This document shows, piece by piece, positions 12,296-24,033 of a DNA stretch of 64,000 nt. The translations under genes were made by a program, and so were the position numbers. The notes beneath the pieces are model-generated. The model was not told the DNA's origin, did no database searches, and worked only from the letters and a program-made list of their open reading frames with translations. This DNA is from Bryoerythrophyllum caledonicum (taxonomy: Eukaryota; Streptophyta; Bryopsida; Pottiales; Pottiaceae). The stretch is from NCBI GenBank assembly GCA_963971425.1, contig OZ020518.1:17798990-17862989 (forward strand), given 5' to 3'. Positions within the stretch are counted from its first letter, which is position 1. Each line of letters starts with the position of its first letter.

Positions 12296-12736
12296 CTAGA
12301 TGGATAAAACATGTAAAAAGTCAAGAATCTCACGAAGAATAGCAGCAATGTAACTTGTCCGTCTTTCATTACCCAAGTGTCTGAGCGGGCCATGAAGCCA
12401 ATGACGGTGACCGAAGTCATTCGACAAGCCGGTCACCATTTGACCTTCATTAGTGTTTTGAAAACATCTTTCAAACACCCTATGATGGCCTTCGATAAGC
12501 ACAGCTTCAACCACCAAGATGGTTACTAGAGTTCTTGCCTCTAGTTGCAAACTTCTTAAACTTGTCAATGGAACTTGTTGAGAATCAAAAGCGATACGTG
12601 GTTGAACACGACGCTTAGAAGGCTCTGCTTCATCTCGCATACGTTGCCTTGAAGTAGATGGTTGAGAAAGTTGAATTGGATCATCCGGTGAGTGAGCTAA
12701 AGAGAACATCCAATCACCAGGGTTTTGTGAAGCCAT
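12296..12736 (-). CDS. hypothetical 146-residue ORF
   Basis: A clean minus-strand open frame from ATG 12736 to a stop at 12296. The N-terminus is Ser/Gln/Pro-rich (MASQNPGDWMFSLAHSPDD), followed by a basic stretch (SKRRVQPR) and a more hydrophobic half with EARTLVTILVVEAVLIEG. I do not recognise the family. There are no neighbours with matching frames. A leading exon of a transposon accessory gene is possible because the surroundings are repeats, but nothing shows it directly. Length and uninterrupted reading are its only support. Confidence 0.3.
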   Translation of the reverse strand: MASQNPGDWMFSLAHSPDDPIQLSQPSTSRQRMRDEAEPSKRRVQPRIAFDSQQVPLTSLRSLQLEARTLVTILVVEAVLIEGHHRVFERCFQNTNEGQMVTGLSNDFGHRHWLHGPLRHLGNERRTSYIAAILREILDFLHVLSI

Positions 12737-14749
12737 ACTATGAAACTATAGAAACTAAGAAGATACAATCCAAACTAATAATGACCTGAAGTAATGCATA
12801 AGACACAGCAACCATCTATCATTTATATGTTTTTCAATAACTTCATCAAGAAGTTTGCCTTCCCTAACATTAATTCAATTGCATTTCTTTAATAGTAAAC
12901 GGTTAAGCAAATTTCAGTAGCCATAGATGCCATTCCATCTAAAAGATGGTCCACAGTAAAGCCAAATTAAAAAATAAACGGCCTATCTGTAGCAGTATAA
13001 AACTATTGCGGGCTCGATGATAATCGCCAACTTGCAGACTAGATTGGATGTTAGACCCCGTTTGTCATTCGTCGACTAATTCCGAGTTTGAGTTTCATTG
13101 AACTCGTTGAACTGTTCAGGCGGCTCCGGCTTGGCACTTGCTAATGAGAGCAGGGAAATAAGCAGCCACCTGGCTACCTACCTAACCCTGAGCTAGAGTG
13201 ACAGATGTAGTACATCCAAGCTAGGCTAACAAGCTCCAGTTATTCCCACATTGAATTAAATTGTAGGTCACTCTATACCACACTTTTTGCATCTATTTTT
13301 TTTTTTTACATACTGTAGTTATTTACAACACAACACCGCGTGTTGTGTTTTGCTCGCAAAGGGAGAGTAACTATGTCGTTAGTTTAAGGCTGTTAGGGCC
13401 TCGTTAGTTGACCTAATCGTTAGAGCGTGGAGAGATTGCGAACCCGGGTGACTTGGGTTTTGGACGCCTCACATGGTCACCGCTACAGCTAGAATCCGAT
13501 TTCCGTTATTTTAGTGTTAGGAAGAGGGTTTGCAAGCATCCACCTACGAGGCACTGTTCCTAAGGTTGAATGAGATGCGCTGTCCATTTGTAATGTTAAA
13601 TTTGTGTCCTTAATCTTGACACTTTTCTATCTCTTTTTGTATGAGCTCCAAAGCGGTCCTTGTCACGGACGTACCCCATTGAAAATGGTTCTGAAGCCTG
13701 GATTGCAGTAGAAAGGAGAGGTGAGGGATCCGGGTTTCTCTGGGATTCCGCGAGACGGTTAGAAACCGTAACTGGTCATAACCGGATCCGGATCCTTTGG
13801 AGTTCCCGTTGTTGTAGTAAGCAAAGGGTCGGAATACCTCTTGTAGGACCGACTGTCTGGCAGCGTCCCTACAGTTGTGAGGAGGTAGACACCACCTTGG
13901 TGCGTGTGCTGGTGATGTGTAGGAAGTGTTAGGGTTGATAGTAGAGTCTTTTGCCACTCTAATCTACAAGGAGAGAGTTTTGTACACCGTCCCTCTCTAA
14001 ATAGGACTCGTCCTCCAATAGCTAACGACATGAAGAAGAAGTAGAGCTGATTATTGTTACTTGTGGTTTGATATTCCCGGATCCAAATTCAAAACCGGAA
14101 ATAGGAAAGTGAGGAGAGGCAATCCGGATAACCGGAAAGGTGAGGTAACCGGATTGGGCTTGGTTGAATAAGAAGAATAAGAGGAATTGTAGATAGGAGT
14201 CATAACCGGATTGTCTTAACCTAGCTAGCTTGACCTGAATCCTTGGAACGATACACGAGTCACCACTTGAAGTGATTTGGGCACTTAAAACACTCAAGGA
14301 GATGCACTTGCAACAACCGTGTTCCGACATAAGCCAACGACATCTCCTCTTTCAAAAATCAATTCTAGTGCTCTTCCTAATTCGGATGTCATGATCCCAA
14401 CAAATCTCTCTTGATTTTTCCTTGCACGTGCTGCTCGTACTAATCGGGCCCTCATAGAGCTATTGGAAAGCATATTATTCCTTTGGATGTGTAGCCGTAT
14501 CATAGGAGTCTGAATTGTGCGGCTCTCCATTATCACTATTGAAAAAATAAGAACATTTTGGTTGCACATCAGTCAAAATACATGTACCAATTGTTAACCT
14601 TCAAAGCACCATTCATCTTATAAAAGATATGTTTCTAAACACATATTTATTGTTCAAAATATGATGATGAAATTGGACCTTTTGATAAAATTGCTTTGGA
14701 ATGAAAACAATAAAAAAAATTTAGAGCATGAATTCCTTGCACGGTGTCT
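12737..14749. other. repeat-derived intergenic
   Basis: No gene is supportable. 13660-14330 is CCGGAT-rich on both strands and resembles the leader of gag-like unit 2 (shared AACTGGTCxTAACC), so it is probably a retroelement end. The end of the block 13080-13215 shares TAACCCTGAGCTAG followed by AGATGTAGTA with 46260-46280. Short open frames (13610-13957, 14294-14569, minus strand) have no recognisable domains. Confidence 0.45.
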
Positions 14750-14753
14750 TTAA

Positions 14754-15686
14754 CCCCTAAAGTACCGTGACAGTTTTACACCTAAAACACTTCAAAATTG
14801 TTGGATTCTAGTGCAATGAACAAAAAAGGAAACAGACAACTTTGATTTTGACCATAGGATCTCAATTAATATTTATTATGTAATATATTAACCAAAAATC
14901 ATAATTTTTGACCACACGGATTGAAAGCTTATAGTGTTTGAAGTCAAGCATTTGGTTCATTATCTTCCTTGCGTGCAGTGGATCAATAGAATTTGACTTC
15001 ACTTGGTTTCAAATTTTTGCACTATACAAGGTCTAAATCCATTACCATCTTGTTAAACATGATGTTAGTTCCTTATACACCAATTTTTAGAGGTAGAGGA
15101 GAATTGTAGCATATTCAAAACAACTGTGCAAGGAGTGGAGGTTTGAAATTTGTTAATTCACACTTTAATTTTTGTGAACTTAATATGTTTTAGATTGATA
15201 ATCCAAATGGTCAATAAGAAGGTTTACACCACACATTGTTGTGGAAAAAATAAAAATAAAAAATAAAAAGATATCTAGGTTTTAAGTGGAAAAGAAGAAG
15301 TTTTTTTGGTACCTTGCCCAACAATGAGTGACAATGTATGAAAATGTTTGACTTGGGTTGGTATGCTATTTTTCACTAAAGACAAGAACTTATTTTGACA
15401 ATATGAAGGAAAATAAAATTACTTCCGAGTACTGAAAATCTCACATCCAATAGAGTGTTCTAGCAAAAGTTTGATCGAGTTCGAGGTGCCCGCTCTCCCC
15501 ATTTTGAAATTCAAAACCCTATAACTATTTCATCAAATGTCCAATTTAGGACGAAAAAAAATCCACTAAGGTCTTGGTAATGCCTTTCTATAGTAGAATT
15601 TTCAAAGAGGAATGTTAAAAATTGACACCATAGGAACCTGGCCGAACTTTCAAAAAGCCCATTTTTGACACTTGGTCCTTTAGGGT
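14754..15686 (+). mobile_element. TTAA-flanked MITE, family 1, copy R1
   Basis: 933-bp element between TTAA at 14750-14753 and TTAA at 15687-15690. The left end is CCCCTAAAGTACCGTGACAG; the right end GACACTTGGTCCTTTAGGG is its imperfect inverse. It is non-coding. Copies R2 (21781), R3 (36042, inverted) and R4 (47145, truncated) share the interior, for example GACTTCACTTGGTxxCAAAT, TTTTTGCACTAxACAAGGTC and CATATTCAAAACAAxTGTGC. Confidence 0.8.
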
Positions 15687-15690
15687 TTAA

Positions 15691-17180
15691 ATATGCTACA
15701 CCTCTTCTACATCCCTAAACATTGGTGTACAAGGAACTAATATCATTCTTGACATGATGGTAATGAATCTAGATCATGTGTGATGCAAACTTTTGAAACC
15801 AAGTAATTTGAAACGAAGGGAATCCACTCAACCTAGGGAAGAAAATGAACCATGTTGTCTAGTACTTGCTATTACTAACATCGTTGGAACTTGTTACAAT
15901 TGCTAATAAAAGAAAGGGTTTGTACATCCACATAAAGGTTATTCTACAAACAACATAGTATAGAAGATCAATCAAGAATCGATCTTAAACTTGTATAAAA
16001 ATAATTGTTTACCTCAAGATACGTTTCAAGTGTTAGCGGTACACGCACCGATGTCTGATGGCATTCAACATTAAATCACCATTCCGTCGCTGTTGTTGGA
16101 CATGTTTTTCAGCTCTTCGAAGAAACGTGCAAAACATGAATAAAATTTATACGGTCATTTGTTAAACTATGTGATAAAAACTCCCAAGTATCTTCGTATT
16201 ACATATAGTCCAAAATTTAACATAATGTGTAAAGAGTTTAAACATAAGGAGAAACAAAGCAAAAGGTCCAAAGTTCTAAAGTTAAATTTGGACTAATCAA
16301 CTTGAGGCACAAGGTTTCAACATGGATACAAGCTTTCTGTACAAACCCTAGAGGTCTCTTCTCTTCTCACTTTCTAAAGTGAGCTCTCTTGCAATCACGA
16401 CCTCAAGCCATATTGCGTCCGAGGTCCGTTCGGCCGCCGGACGGAGTCGGGCTTATGATGACGATTCAGAATTCCGGTCTCTTCCGGAATAGTCCAGTCT
16501 CGGCCGGATTCCGAATTTTGCCTGATTCCGGTTTCGGCCGGATTCCCGTCTTGGTTGGATTCCGGATTAATATTCTAATAGTACCGTTTAAGGATTCCGG
16601 TTTGGACCTAGAGTTCTTATCCACTAATTCTATTGGCCTATGCTATTGGGTTGGATTTTGGAAGATTAAAAGACCCTATTGGTTGGAACTTGGAGAGTTT
16701 CGGCCGGCCCTTAATTCGGCCCCAAGTATAAATCGGCCCTTAGTTGCCTTTGGGAAGGATGAAGAAGCCACGTTGTACGATGATGGCTACTACATAGGTT
16801 TGCAGCATTATCCAACTAAATTAAAAGAGACAACTAGTGTCACATGCATTAATTTATTTAAAAGTACCCTTTATTCTTGATACTATACACAAAGTAAGAT
16901 GTTTAGTGTAACCACATTATACAATTTGAAAGTGTTGTAATTTTCTTATTTGATGAGATTTTTAAAAAGAGCACAACTATGTACTGTACTCAAAGAGGGT
17001 GATCATTGTCAATTAATAATGGGTAAAATTAATTCATAATGAATAGCATTTATAAATCATATAGTGTGGATATACTAAACATTGTAATTAGTGTAATGCT
17101 TTTAAACAAAATCACCACCCAAACAACCATAATATTAATGGTTAGAAAGACGATAGAATTAAGTGAATTGTTGCGAGGCA
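15691..17180. other. intergenic; CCGG-rich island at 16.4-16.75 kb
   Basis: Mostly AT-rich without a gene. 16389-16750 is richer in GC with many TTCCGG and GGCCGGATT words; an open frame of 163 codons (16389-16880) follows from this repetition and resembles no protein I know. A retroelement promoter or solo LTR is possible but borders were not found. Confidence 0.4.
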
Positions 17181-18960
17181 AAGTCACTTTCAACACCTAC
17201 CTGCCAAAAAAATATTTTTCCAAATCGCAGTGGTTTGGACTCAATGTGTATCACCTATGTATTACATGATATCACCTAGACACTACGCGGGTACCCTCTT
17301 GGCATTACATGGGTATCACCTATAGTCTAACCTTGATAATATCACACTTGTTAATAGAACACCTTGATATTGTCACCCAAAACCTTGAAACGGATTTTCG
17401 TAGTGTAAAACTCCCTTGTTAATAGCACTATCACCCTTGATAATATCACATTTTTTTTTCAAAATCTCTAGTGTAAGTGTGACAATATCAAAAATGGATG
17501 GATGAATAAGCATAGATGATGTCCTATCTCGTCGAAATGTTGTACTGTATGTACAAGTGAGGGTGATTTGTGGATGAAAAATGTGGGCAAATCATAGATA
17601 TTGGTGAGGACAAGAGTTCTGGGAAGTGCAAGGGTTTCGAGCTCGAACCAGCATGACTCTAGAGAATATGAGGGTTTCCTTGCGGCGGCCGTTTTCCTGA
17701 GAGTTTCCTTGTGGTAGCATTGTCTCGAGGGTATCTGCAAGCTGTGCCAAATTGTAAAGGTGGGGTCGTGATAAGTCCGCAGGTTGGGTCGGAGGTCGTT
17801 GGAGTGTGGAGGATGCGATCAAGTCGTTGGGTCGCAGGTTGTAAGTCGTTGGGTTGAATCATCATCTCAATCATGGCTTCTGGCAACGCGTAGCAATCAG
17901 AGTAAATCTCAATGTCGTTCGGGGACCTACGGATGTCTTTCTTCAGAGAATCCAGAACCTTCTTTCGTCTGGTTTCCGAGGTGCCTTTGTTGTAAAGCCC
18001 CTAGATCACTGCGAACCGATTTTTGGTTCTCCAAAACAAAGCAGCGACCCATTTACTGGAGCGACTTGCTGCACACCCCCAATGACTTGAGTTACAATTT
18101 GGCTGATGTGGGAGTAGCGATTTTTTCCTGGTACTACAACGGCCCCTGAATTTGTAAATTGCTAACAAATTGTTACTAGGTGTAGGAATCATGTGTGATC
18201 TTCAGGGTGGTACAGTACTGCACTGGTGGATTGATTAGCTCGGGTTGTGATTGTGGATTGCTATGAAGGCCTTTGAGGTAGAAATGGGCCTGAGCGGTGG
18301 GTCACCATGAAGAATTATATGCGTTGTTGGCTTAGGCTCTGATCCGGAATTTCCTACAGAGTTTTAACAAACAAAAATTCAAATGAAGAAGAAGCCGCTC
18401 TTTCCAGAGTGTACCATATTTTTATAATTGAGACTTGCTAGACGAGCGAGTGCTAAACCTGAGACCTAACATAATTTATATACGTTACACCTTGTCACCT
18501 ACTATGTCTCAATGATTATTTCACATGAGGTGAGATAAATAATTTATGTTAGGTCTCAATGAATTTACTAGCTTGTTATGTCCTAATATGGATGTCACTA
18601 ACTAAAAGTGATTCATTTCTTTGGTTTTTGTGAGTTATGGCATCTATTGGTGATTTATTCAAGTTGGAAAACCAAGTGTATGATAGTTTGTTGTTTTATT
18701 TAATTTTCTAACTTTTTTTTGGATTTTTTTGGGATTTTTTTTTATAATATCACATTTTGCCTAAAATTGCCAAATGTGATATTATCAAAATTGCCACACC
18801 TTGATAATATCACACTTTTGGGTGAAACTGAGGGTGTGATATTAACAAGGTTAGACTGTAGACAAATCTCTTGAATTTTCCAGATTTTTTGGACATTCTC
18901 TACAGTGATTTAATCATGTACGAAAGTGACCACTGCAGAAAAGGTCAGAAAAGTAGAGGA
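17181..18960. repeat. dispersed repeat, interrupted copy
   Basis: 17181-17322 and 18859-18960 together match the uninterrupted sequence at about 33845-34090: both have CTTTCAACACCT, a run of GTATCACC/ATTACATGG words, then GACAAA, TTTTGGAC and ATTATGTAC or ATCATGTAC. The Tc1/mariner-type element 17323-18858 splits this copy. The function of the repeat is unknown. Confidence 0.65.
17323..18858. mobile_element. Tc1/mariner-type non-autonomous element
   Basis: 1536 bp flanked by TA at 17321-17322 and 18859-18860. Terminal inverted repeats: left TAGTCTAACCTTGATAATAT, right (reversed) CAGTCTAACCTTGTTAATAT, nearly identical over 25-27 bp and continuing as related subterminal copies of TTGATAATATCACA. 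The TA target and CAGT-like tip are typical of the Tc1/mariner superfamily. No transposase is encoded. The interior 17590-18200 is GC-richer with an open frame (17784-18149) and might be captured host sequence; I do not recognise it. The empty target is preserved at 34 kb. Confidence 0.75.
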
Positions 18961-20047
18961 ATTGATTGTGGGAGATGATGATGATGCAGCTGAAAGGAAG
19001 AGAAAGTGCATCTGAATATGAGTCTAGTGGAGAGGTAGGGGTTGAACACGTCAACGAGGGGTGAAACATGATGACAATCTTGTCCCTGTGATGGTTTGAT
19101 GCATCATCCTCACCCTGAACAACTAGAGCTCATTTCCATCTGCATTCACTGCTGCTTGTCGTGTCCGCTGTCCACCATCTCACCACATACGAGCACTTGT
19201 TGACTCATACCCATGTGATATTGGTGTAATATCTTGTGATACCCAGTCAATACTGAGGCACGGCTCGAGAAAATCAATGTTTTAAAACATGTGAAACCTC
19301 CTTGTGGTTACTAATGTAGGATTACCTTAATCGGGCCTGCCACTGAATACTGCTCCCTTACATACCCTTCCTAGATTCCCGGGAGGAAATGTAGCATGCC
19401 TTCTCATGACTTATGGATTACTAATGAGTTTATAAGTGATTGTGGTGATCGGCTATATTTTCTCCTTGAATTTCAGGAAGGGTGTAGAAGGGAGCGGTAT
19501 TCGGCCGCCGGTCGATTTTTACAGTTGTCACTGTACGAGCAACTCCACCACTGGATGCCAACCTAGTCACGGTGGGCCGGGGACACCTTTGTGGAGCAGG
19601 CCCAACTTAGCGCCTTACGAGAAAATTCATGCAGCGTCGGCTGGGATTAGGAGTGACTTCACTCCCGGCAGTTTCCTTGTTCACAAAGAACGTTCCCAAG
19701 TTCCTAATTAAATTATTGCATTTTCATATCACAATATTGAGAACTACAATGAATAGCGAGTCGTCAAGAGTGAGCGGCCATTCACTCGCCGCCATATGGT
19801 GGCACATGAGTGGTCCCCTCTGGCCAGCAAAACTTCGTGGAGCTCCGCCAAAAATCAACTTTTTGATATGTCAAGGGATCAATGCCGCGGTCCCAACAAA
19901 CAAGGACACCGGCCTCGCCCGTTGTGGTGGGGAGAATTTTGTTGTCGAGAATCCTTGATAGTGGTTACCATTGTGCACTTCTTGACTGCTATCATGATAC
20001 CCTATGATACATGATCAATATTAAGGCGCTCATGTGGTTGTCAGAAA
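18961..20047. other. intergenic
   Basis: No gene identified. 19480-19930 is GC-richer (GGCCGCCGGTCG, GGTGGGCCGGGGACACC) with two short open frames and could be a decayed gene or element 5' end. No domain is visible. Confidence 0.35.
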
Positions 20048-20107
20048 AACACTTATAGTTAAAGTGAGAATTTTTGTCCCTTGACGAGACACTTGGTCTT
20101 TTAGGGG
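20048..20107 (+). repeat. isolated TTAA-MITE right end
   Basis: GACACTTGGTCTTTTAGGGG followed by TTAA (20108-20111) matches the right end of MITE family 1. The left part of the element is missing here. Confidence 0.6.
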
Positions 20108-20184
20108 TTAAAGTATTACACCCTTAAACATGAAGCTACTATACTCAAACCTATTACACTATTCACACTTCAATACTAAGTTAA

Positions 20185-20404
20185 CCCTTAGACATTAGAA
20201 GGTGCCATTGGTGGCAACAATATTCTACATGTATGGTGTCATATTTGAACATGATAAGGTTCACATATTGAAATGACCTCCAGATGAAAGATGTTAATCA
20301 ATGAGAATTCAATCCAAAGGTGTAAATCTTGCTAAATTCTTTTTTTAATTTGCATGGTAAAATACGTGCTTGTATGTATGGTTCCCAACTGACGTGTAAG
20401 GATT
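20185..20404 (+). mobile_element. TTAA-flanked MITE, family 3, copy A
   Basis: About 220 bp starting after TTAA with CCCTTAGACATTAGAAGG. The interior (GGTGGCAACAATATTCTACA, ATGATAAGGTTCACATATTG, CGGTTCCCAACTGA-like end) matches copy B at 31889-32114. The right terminus is eroded (GTGTAAGGATTA instead of TTTAAGGGTTAA). Confidence 0.65.
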
Positions 20405-20645
20405 ACAGAAGAGTATGTTGTGAACATGTGAAGGGCTACTTGTGGCTACTTTCATGGCAATTTATAAATACAATAAAGTTGATTTCTAGTATTAAGCCCA
20501 ATAAATGCTATTAGTTTTTACTCTTGATAAATATTTTTACCAACTATGTTTACAATGATTCTCCTCTTTAGATAGCATGAAAAATAATGCTCTTAGTAAA
20601 AATTTGCATCAAAAGTGAAAAGTTATAGCATTTACAAGTCATTTA

Positions 20646-21004
20646 GGGCCGCTTCACACCGGCTCAAGTCGAGAGACCGACCATCAAAATTTCAGCCTAA
20701 ACAATGGCAAGAGGCCAAACTCTTTGGCTAAAACATACATTAAATAGTAATAAATTGAAGGAAGTTGACGGCCTCTCAAAGGAAGTTTGGGTCGGCTCAA
20801 AACGGCGACCCAACTTTGCACTTGAGAGGCCGTTGCTTGGGCGCCAAAACTCTCTGTAGGTGCTATGTAGGCACAATGGAGGGCGACAACCTTTGGACTT
20901 TGGCCTTTGGTGTGAAGGCCAAGAGGCCAAACTTTGGCCATTCTCGCAATCTCATTGGTGGAAATCAACGGCCTCTTGACCTTGGTTTTGGCGTGAAGCG
21001 GCCC
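20646..21004. mobile_element. PIF/Harbinger-type MITE
   Basis: 359 bp with termini GGGCCGCTTCACACC and, inverted, GGGCCGCTTCACGCC. Flanking TTA at 20643-20645 and 21005-21007 is the 3-bp target duplication typical of PIF/Harbinger. It is non-coding. The ends resemble those of the Harbinger element at 27.3-31.0 kb (GGGCCGCTTTACAC), which may have mobilised it. Confidence 0.8.
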
Positions 21005-21169
21005 TTACTGTGTTTAACACTAAATATCAACTTTAGTGTAATGTCCTGGCTTTGGAATCCATTATAGTGGTTCAGAAAGTGCATTTTCGACTCGTGCCTA
21101 AGTGACTCTGGCCCAATACCCTGATATACCCAGTGGATACTGGGCACTCAGGATCACCTTATTGACCTT

Positions 21170-21425
21170 GGTCGAGCGGTGCACCAAACCTCAGCCTCGG
21201 GTGGGTCCATTTTTCTAGCCCTGCCCGTTTTAGGGTTCTAGAGGCTTCTTTTGGTTTTTTTTTACAAAATTGGAGCCTGCGGCCCCATATTACCCTCGGT
21301 GCCCCTCCCCATAGATTAACTAGGGCCCCACTCCAATACAAAAATAGGGGTAGGTTTTGTCCCACCCCTCCCAACCCCGGTCGAGCCTCCCAACCCCGTC
21401 CTGTGGCTCAGTGCACCACTCGACC
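21170..21425. mobile_element. small inverted-repeat element
   Basis: 256 bp bounded by GGTCGAGCGGTGCACC and its inverse GTGCACCACTCGACC, 14 of 15 tip bases pairing. The interior is non-coding and GC-rich with CCCAACCCCG repeats. No clear target duplication, so the superfamily is open. Confidence 0.55.
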
Positions 21426-21780
21426 GGGGTAAATAGGCAAATCCGGGCACTCATGCCACAAATTAAACAATGTTGTAAACATGTGTGTTTTCTTGTTTTC
21501 CGTGGAAAACCAGCCTTGATTCCAGGCATGTACTGTAGTATGATTCCCCTCAATCACAATCTGCTAGAATCTACAGAAGTAGAGGCTAATTTTCTTACTT
21601 GGAGAGTTCAGATGAATCAAATGCCCCATGCAATGTTGATGGTGCTATGTCCAGGGAACATGTATTCATTATCCAATGAGAAACCATGTGGAGATAACTT
21701 AGGAGGTCATGGACATGTTCTTACGAGGATTGTTTTTAGAAGTGATTCATTGTCATTCCAATGGCGAAAAAAGCCATTGA

Positions 21781-22697
21781 CCCATACAGGACCGTGACAA
21801 TTTCACACCAAAAACACTTCAAAATTGCTCATTCTTGTGCAATGAGTAAGGAAGGAAATAAAGCCTAGTATTTATCCTTTTGACCATAGGATCTCCATTA
21901 AGACTTATTAAGTAACATACTCACAAAATTTCATACACTTTGACCGCACGGATTGAAAGATTATAGTGTTTGAAGTCAAGAAAATGGTTCAATTCCCTCC
22001 CTGCGTTGAGTGGATTAACAGACTTTGACTTCACTTGGTACCAAATTTTTGCACTACACAAGGTCTAAATATTTTACCATTGTGTTAAGCATGATGTAAG
22101 TTCCTTGTACACTGATTTGTAGAGGTAGAGAACGGGTGTAGCATATTCAAAACAAGTGTGCAAGAAGTAGAGGTTCAACAATTGTCAATTCACAATTTAT
22201 TTATTTGACAATTTAATATGTTTTAGAATGATAATCGAAAAAGGTCAATAAGAATTTTTACACCACATGTTGTTGTAGAAAAAATAAAAAGTGAAAAATA
22301 TGAAGATCTCTAGGTTTTATGAAGAAAAGATGAAGTTTTTTTCCCCGTTTGTCCGAAATGTGTAAAAATGTTTGACTTGAGTTAAAATGTTTTTTTACAC
22401 AAAAGACAATTTTTTTTACATCTTTAAAGAAGGTAATATTCTCTACACGTATGGAAAATCTCAATGTCAATAGAGACTTCTAGAAAAAATTTGGAGCTAA
22501 CAAGAGTTCCCATATCTAACTTTGAGTGGTACTAACTTTCAAACCATGAATCCAAAAATAATAATAAAAATACACCCATGGAGCTCTTATCAAGGAAAAT
22601 GTAGTATACAAGTTTTTTATAAAAGATGTTTTTCCAATTTTAGGAACCTGCCCAAAATGATAATTGTCCCCCCAAGGGACACTTGGTCCTTTAGGGG
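21781..22697 (+). mobile_element. TTAA-flanked MITE, family 1, copy R2
   Basis: About 917 bp. Left flank TTGA (from TTAA), tip CCCATACAGGACCGTGAC; right tip GACACTTGGTCCTTTAGGGG followed by TAA. Interior as in R1. Small open frames inside are incidental. Confidence 0.75.
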
Positions 22698-23058
22698 TAA
22701 ATATGTAAAGGACCATTTGTACCAGCAGGGTACAAATCAATTTTGGTCACGTTTCCAAAAATCCAATTTTGAAGCTAATTTCTTGAAACCTTTAGTGAGA
22801 ATAGGAACACCGGTAATCTTTGTGGGGATTTTTTTTTTAATTTGTAGGGAAAAAGTTATGGTGCTTCAAACATAAAAAGCTTGACTTTGGGGAAGTTATA
22901 GAATATTATAGAGATGAATAGTGGTATCGTAGAGATGACCATTGCACTTTTTTAAGGCCGGTAGTAGTGAAGGAAAGATCTTTGCAACCTTCACTGTGTT
23001 TGAAAATCCTATGATTGAAAATAGTAAAAATATGTTTAAATTGGTCTTGCAACGACTC

Positions 23059-23381
23059 AAGGCATGTTTGCACTAGGCAGAAGAATGCATGTTCACCGCA
23101 AGTGGTGCAAGAATCTGCGTCAAAAGGGTAACATGTAAAAAAAACATTCAGAGAATTAATGAACTAAAATCCAAAAGTGAATAGTACTTGCGGCCACTTG
23201 AACAGTACTTACTAACGCAAATTTATGGCTCATCTTGGCTTGCGTGCGGCAACCGCATGCAACAGTGACTTGAGTTGGTATGAGACAAGAGTCTACAATG
23301 TTTTTTAATAAGAAAATATTTTCTCAAATTACCCTATTGCAGAACGCAAGTCGACCGCAAGTGCTAGTGCGAACCAGCCTT
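23059..23381. mobile_element. MITE, possibly hAT-like
   Basis: About 323 bp with termini AAGGCATGTTTGCACTAG and, inverted, AAGGCTGGTTCGCACTAG; subterminal CCGCAAGTG occurs on both sides. Non-coding. The target duplication is unclear; assignment to hAT is tentative. Confidence 0.5.
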
Positions 23382-24033
23382 CATCTAAGAGAGGCAATTT
23401 TTGGGGTGGTTTTGGTGAAACATAGTCTCAACCCTTTAGGGATTAAAAAGTCCATATTTGAGTTGACTACAAGGCTAGGTTTGGAATTTTGGGATCAGTA
23501 TATATATTGTGGTTCTTGAGAGTTAAGACTATCTCATAACACATAAACAGTCTCAAAGTAACAAATGTGGTTAACACTCCGGTAAACCTCAACAACAGCT
23601 CCGAAAATACTATTAAAAAAATTGGCCACTTCGAGTTTAAAAACAAACTAGTTTTGTCTTTTCTTTGTCATTTCTTTCATGTCTTGCGCGTTCTGGTATG
23701 GCTTATGATCGTTCTCATAGTGTATGATTACCATTTGATGTTGATATGTTGCTATTTTTATTGCCTTCTTCATGTCCTTGTCTGATGCAAAAATGGAAAC
23801 CTCCGATTAAAAGTTGAAACTCTGTAGAAAGAGGCCACATTTTGCATCCACGAAAACTGATTGTAACTCAGTGAAACACAATTGCCACTGATCATCAAAG
23901 CAATCTCTGAAGTGACCTGAAATATCATTAAAAAGTAGCGTATTACATCTGGTACAAGTTTCTTCAGACAGAGGCAGCCAATAATCTGGGAGGATCTGGA
24001 GACAAAAAAGACAGACCACCCTTCGACCAAAGA

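Noticed and set aside
16389..16880. 163-codon frame
   Set aside because: Built on repeated TTCCGG/GGCCGGATT text; no domain or conserved pattern.
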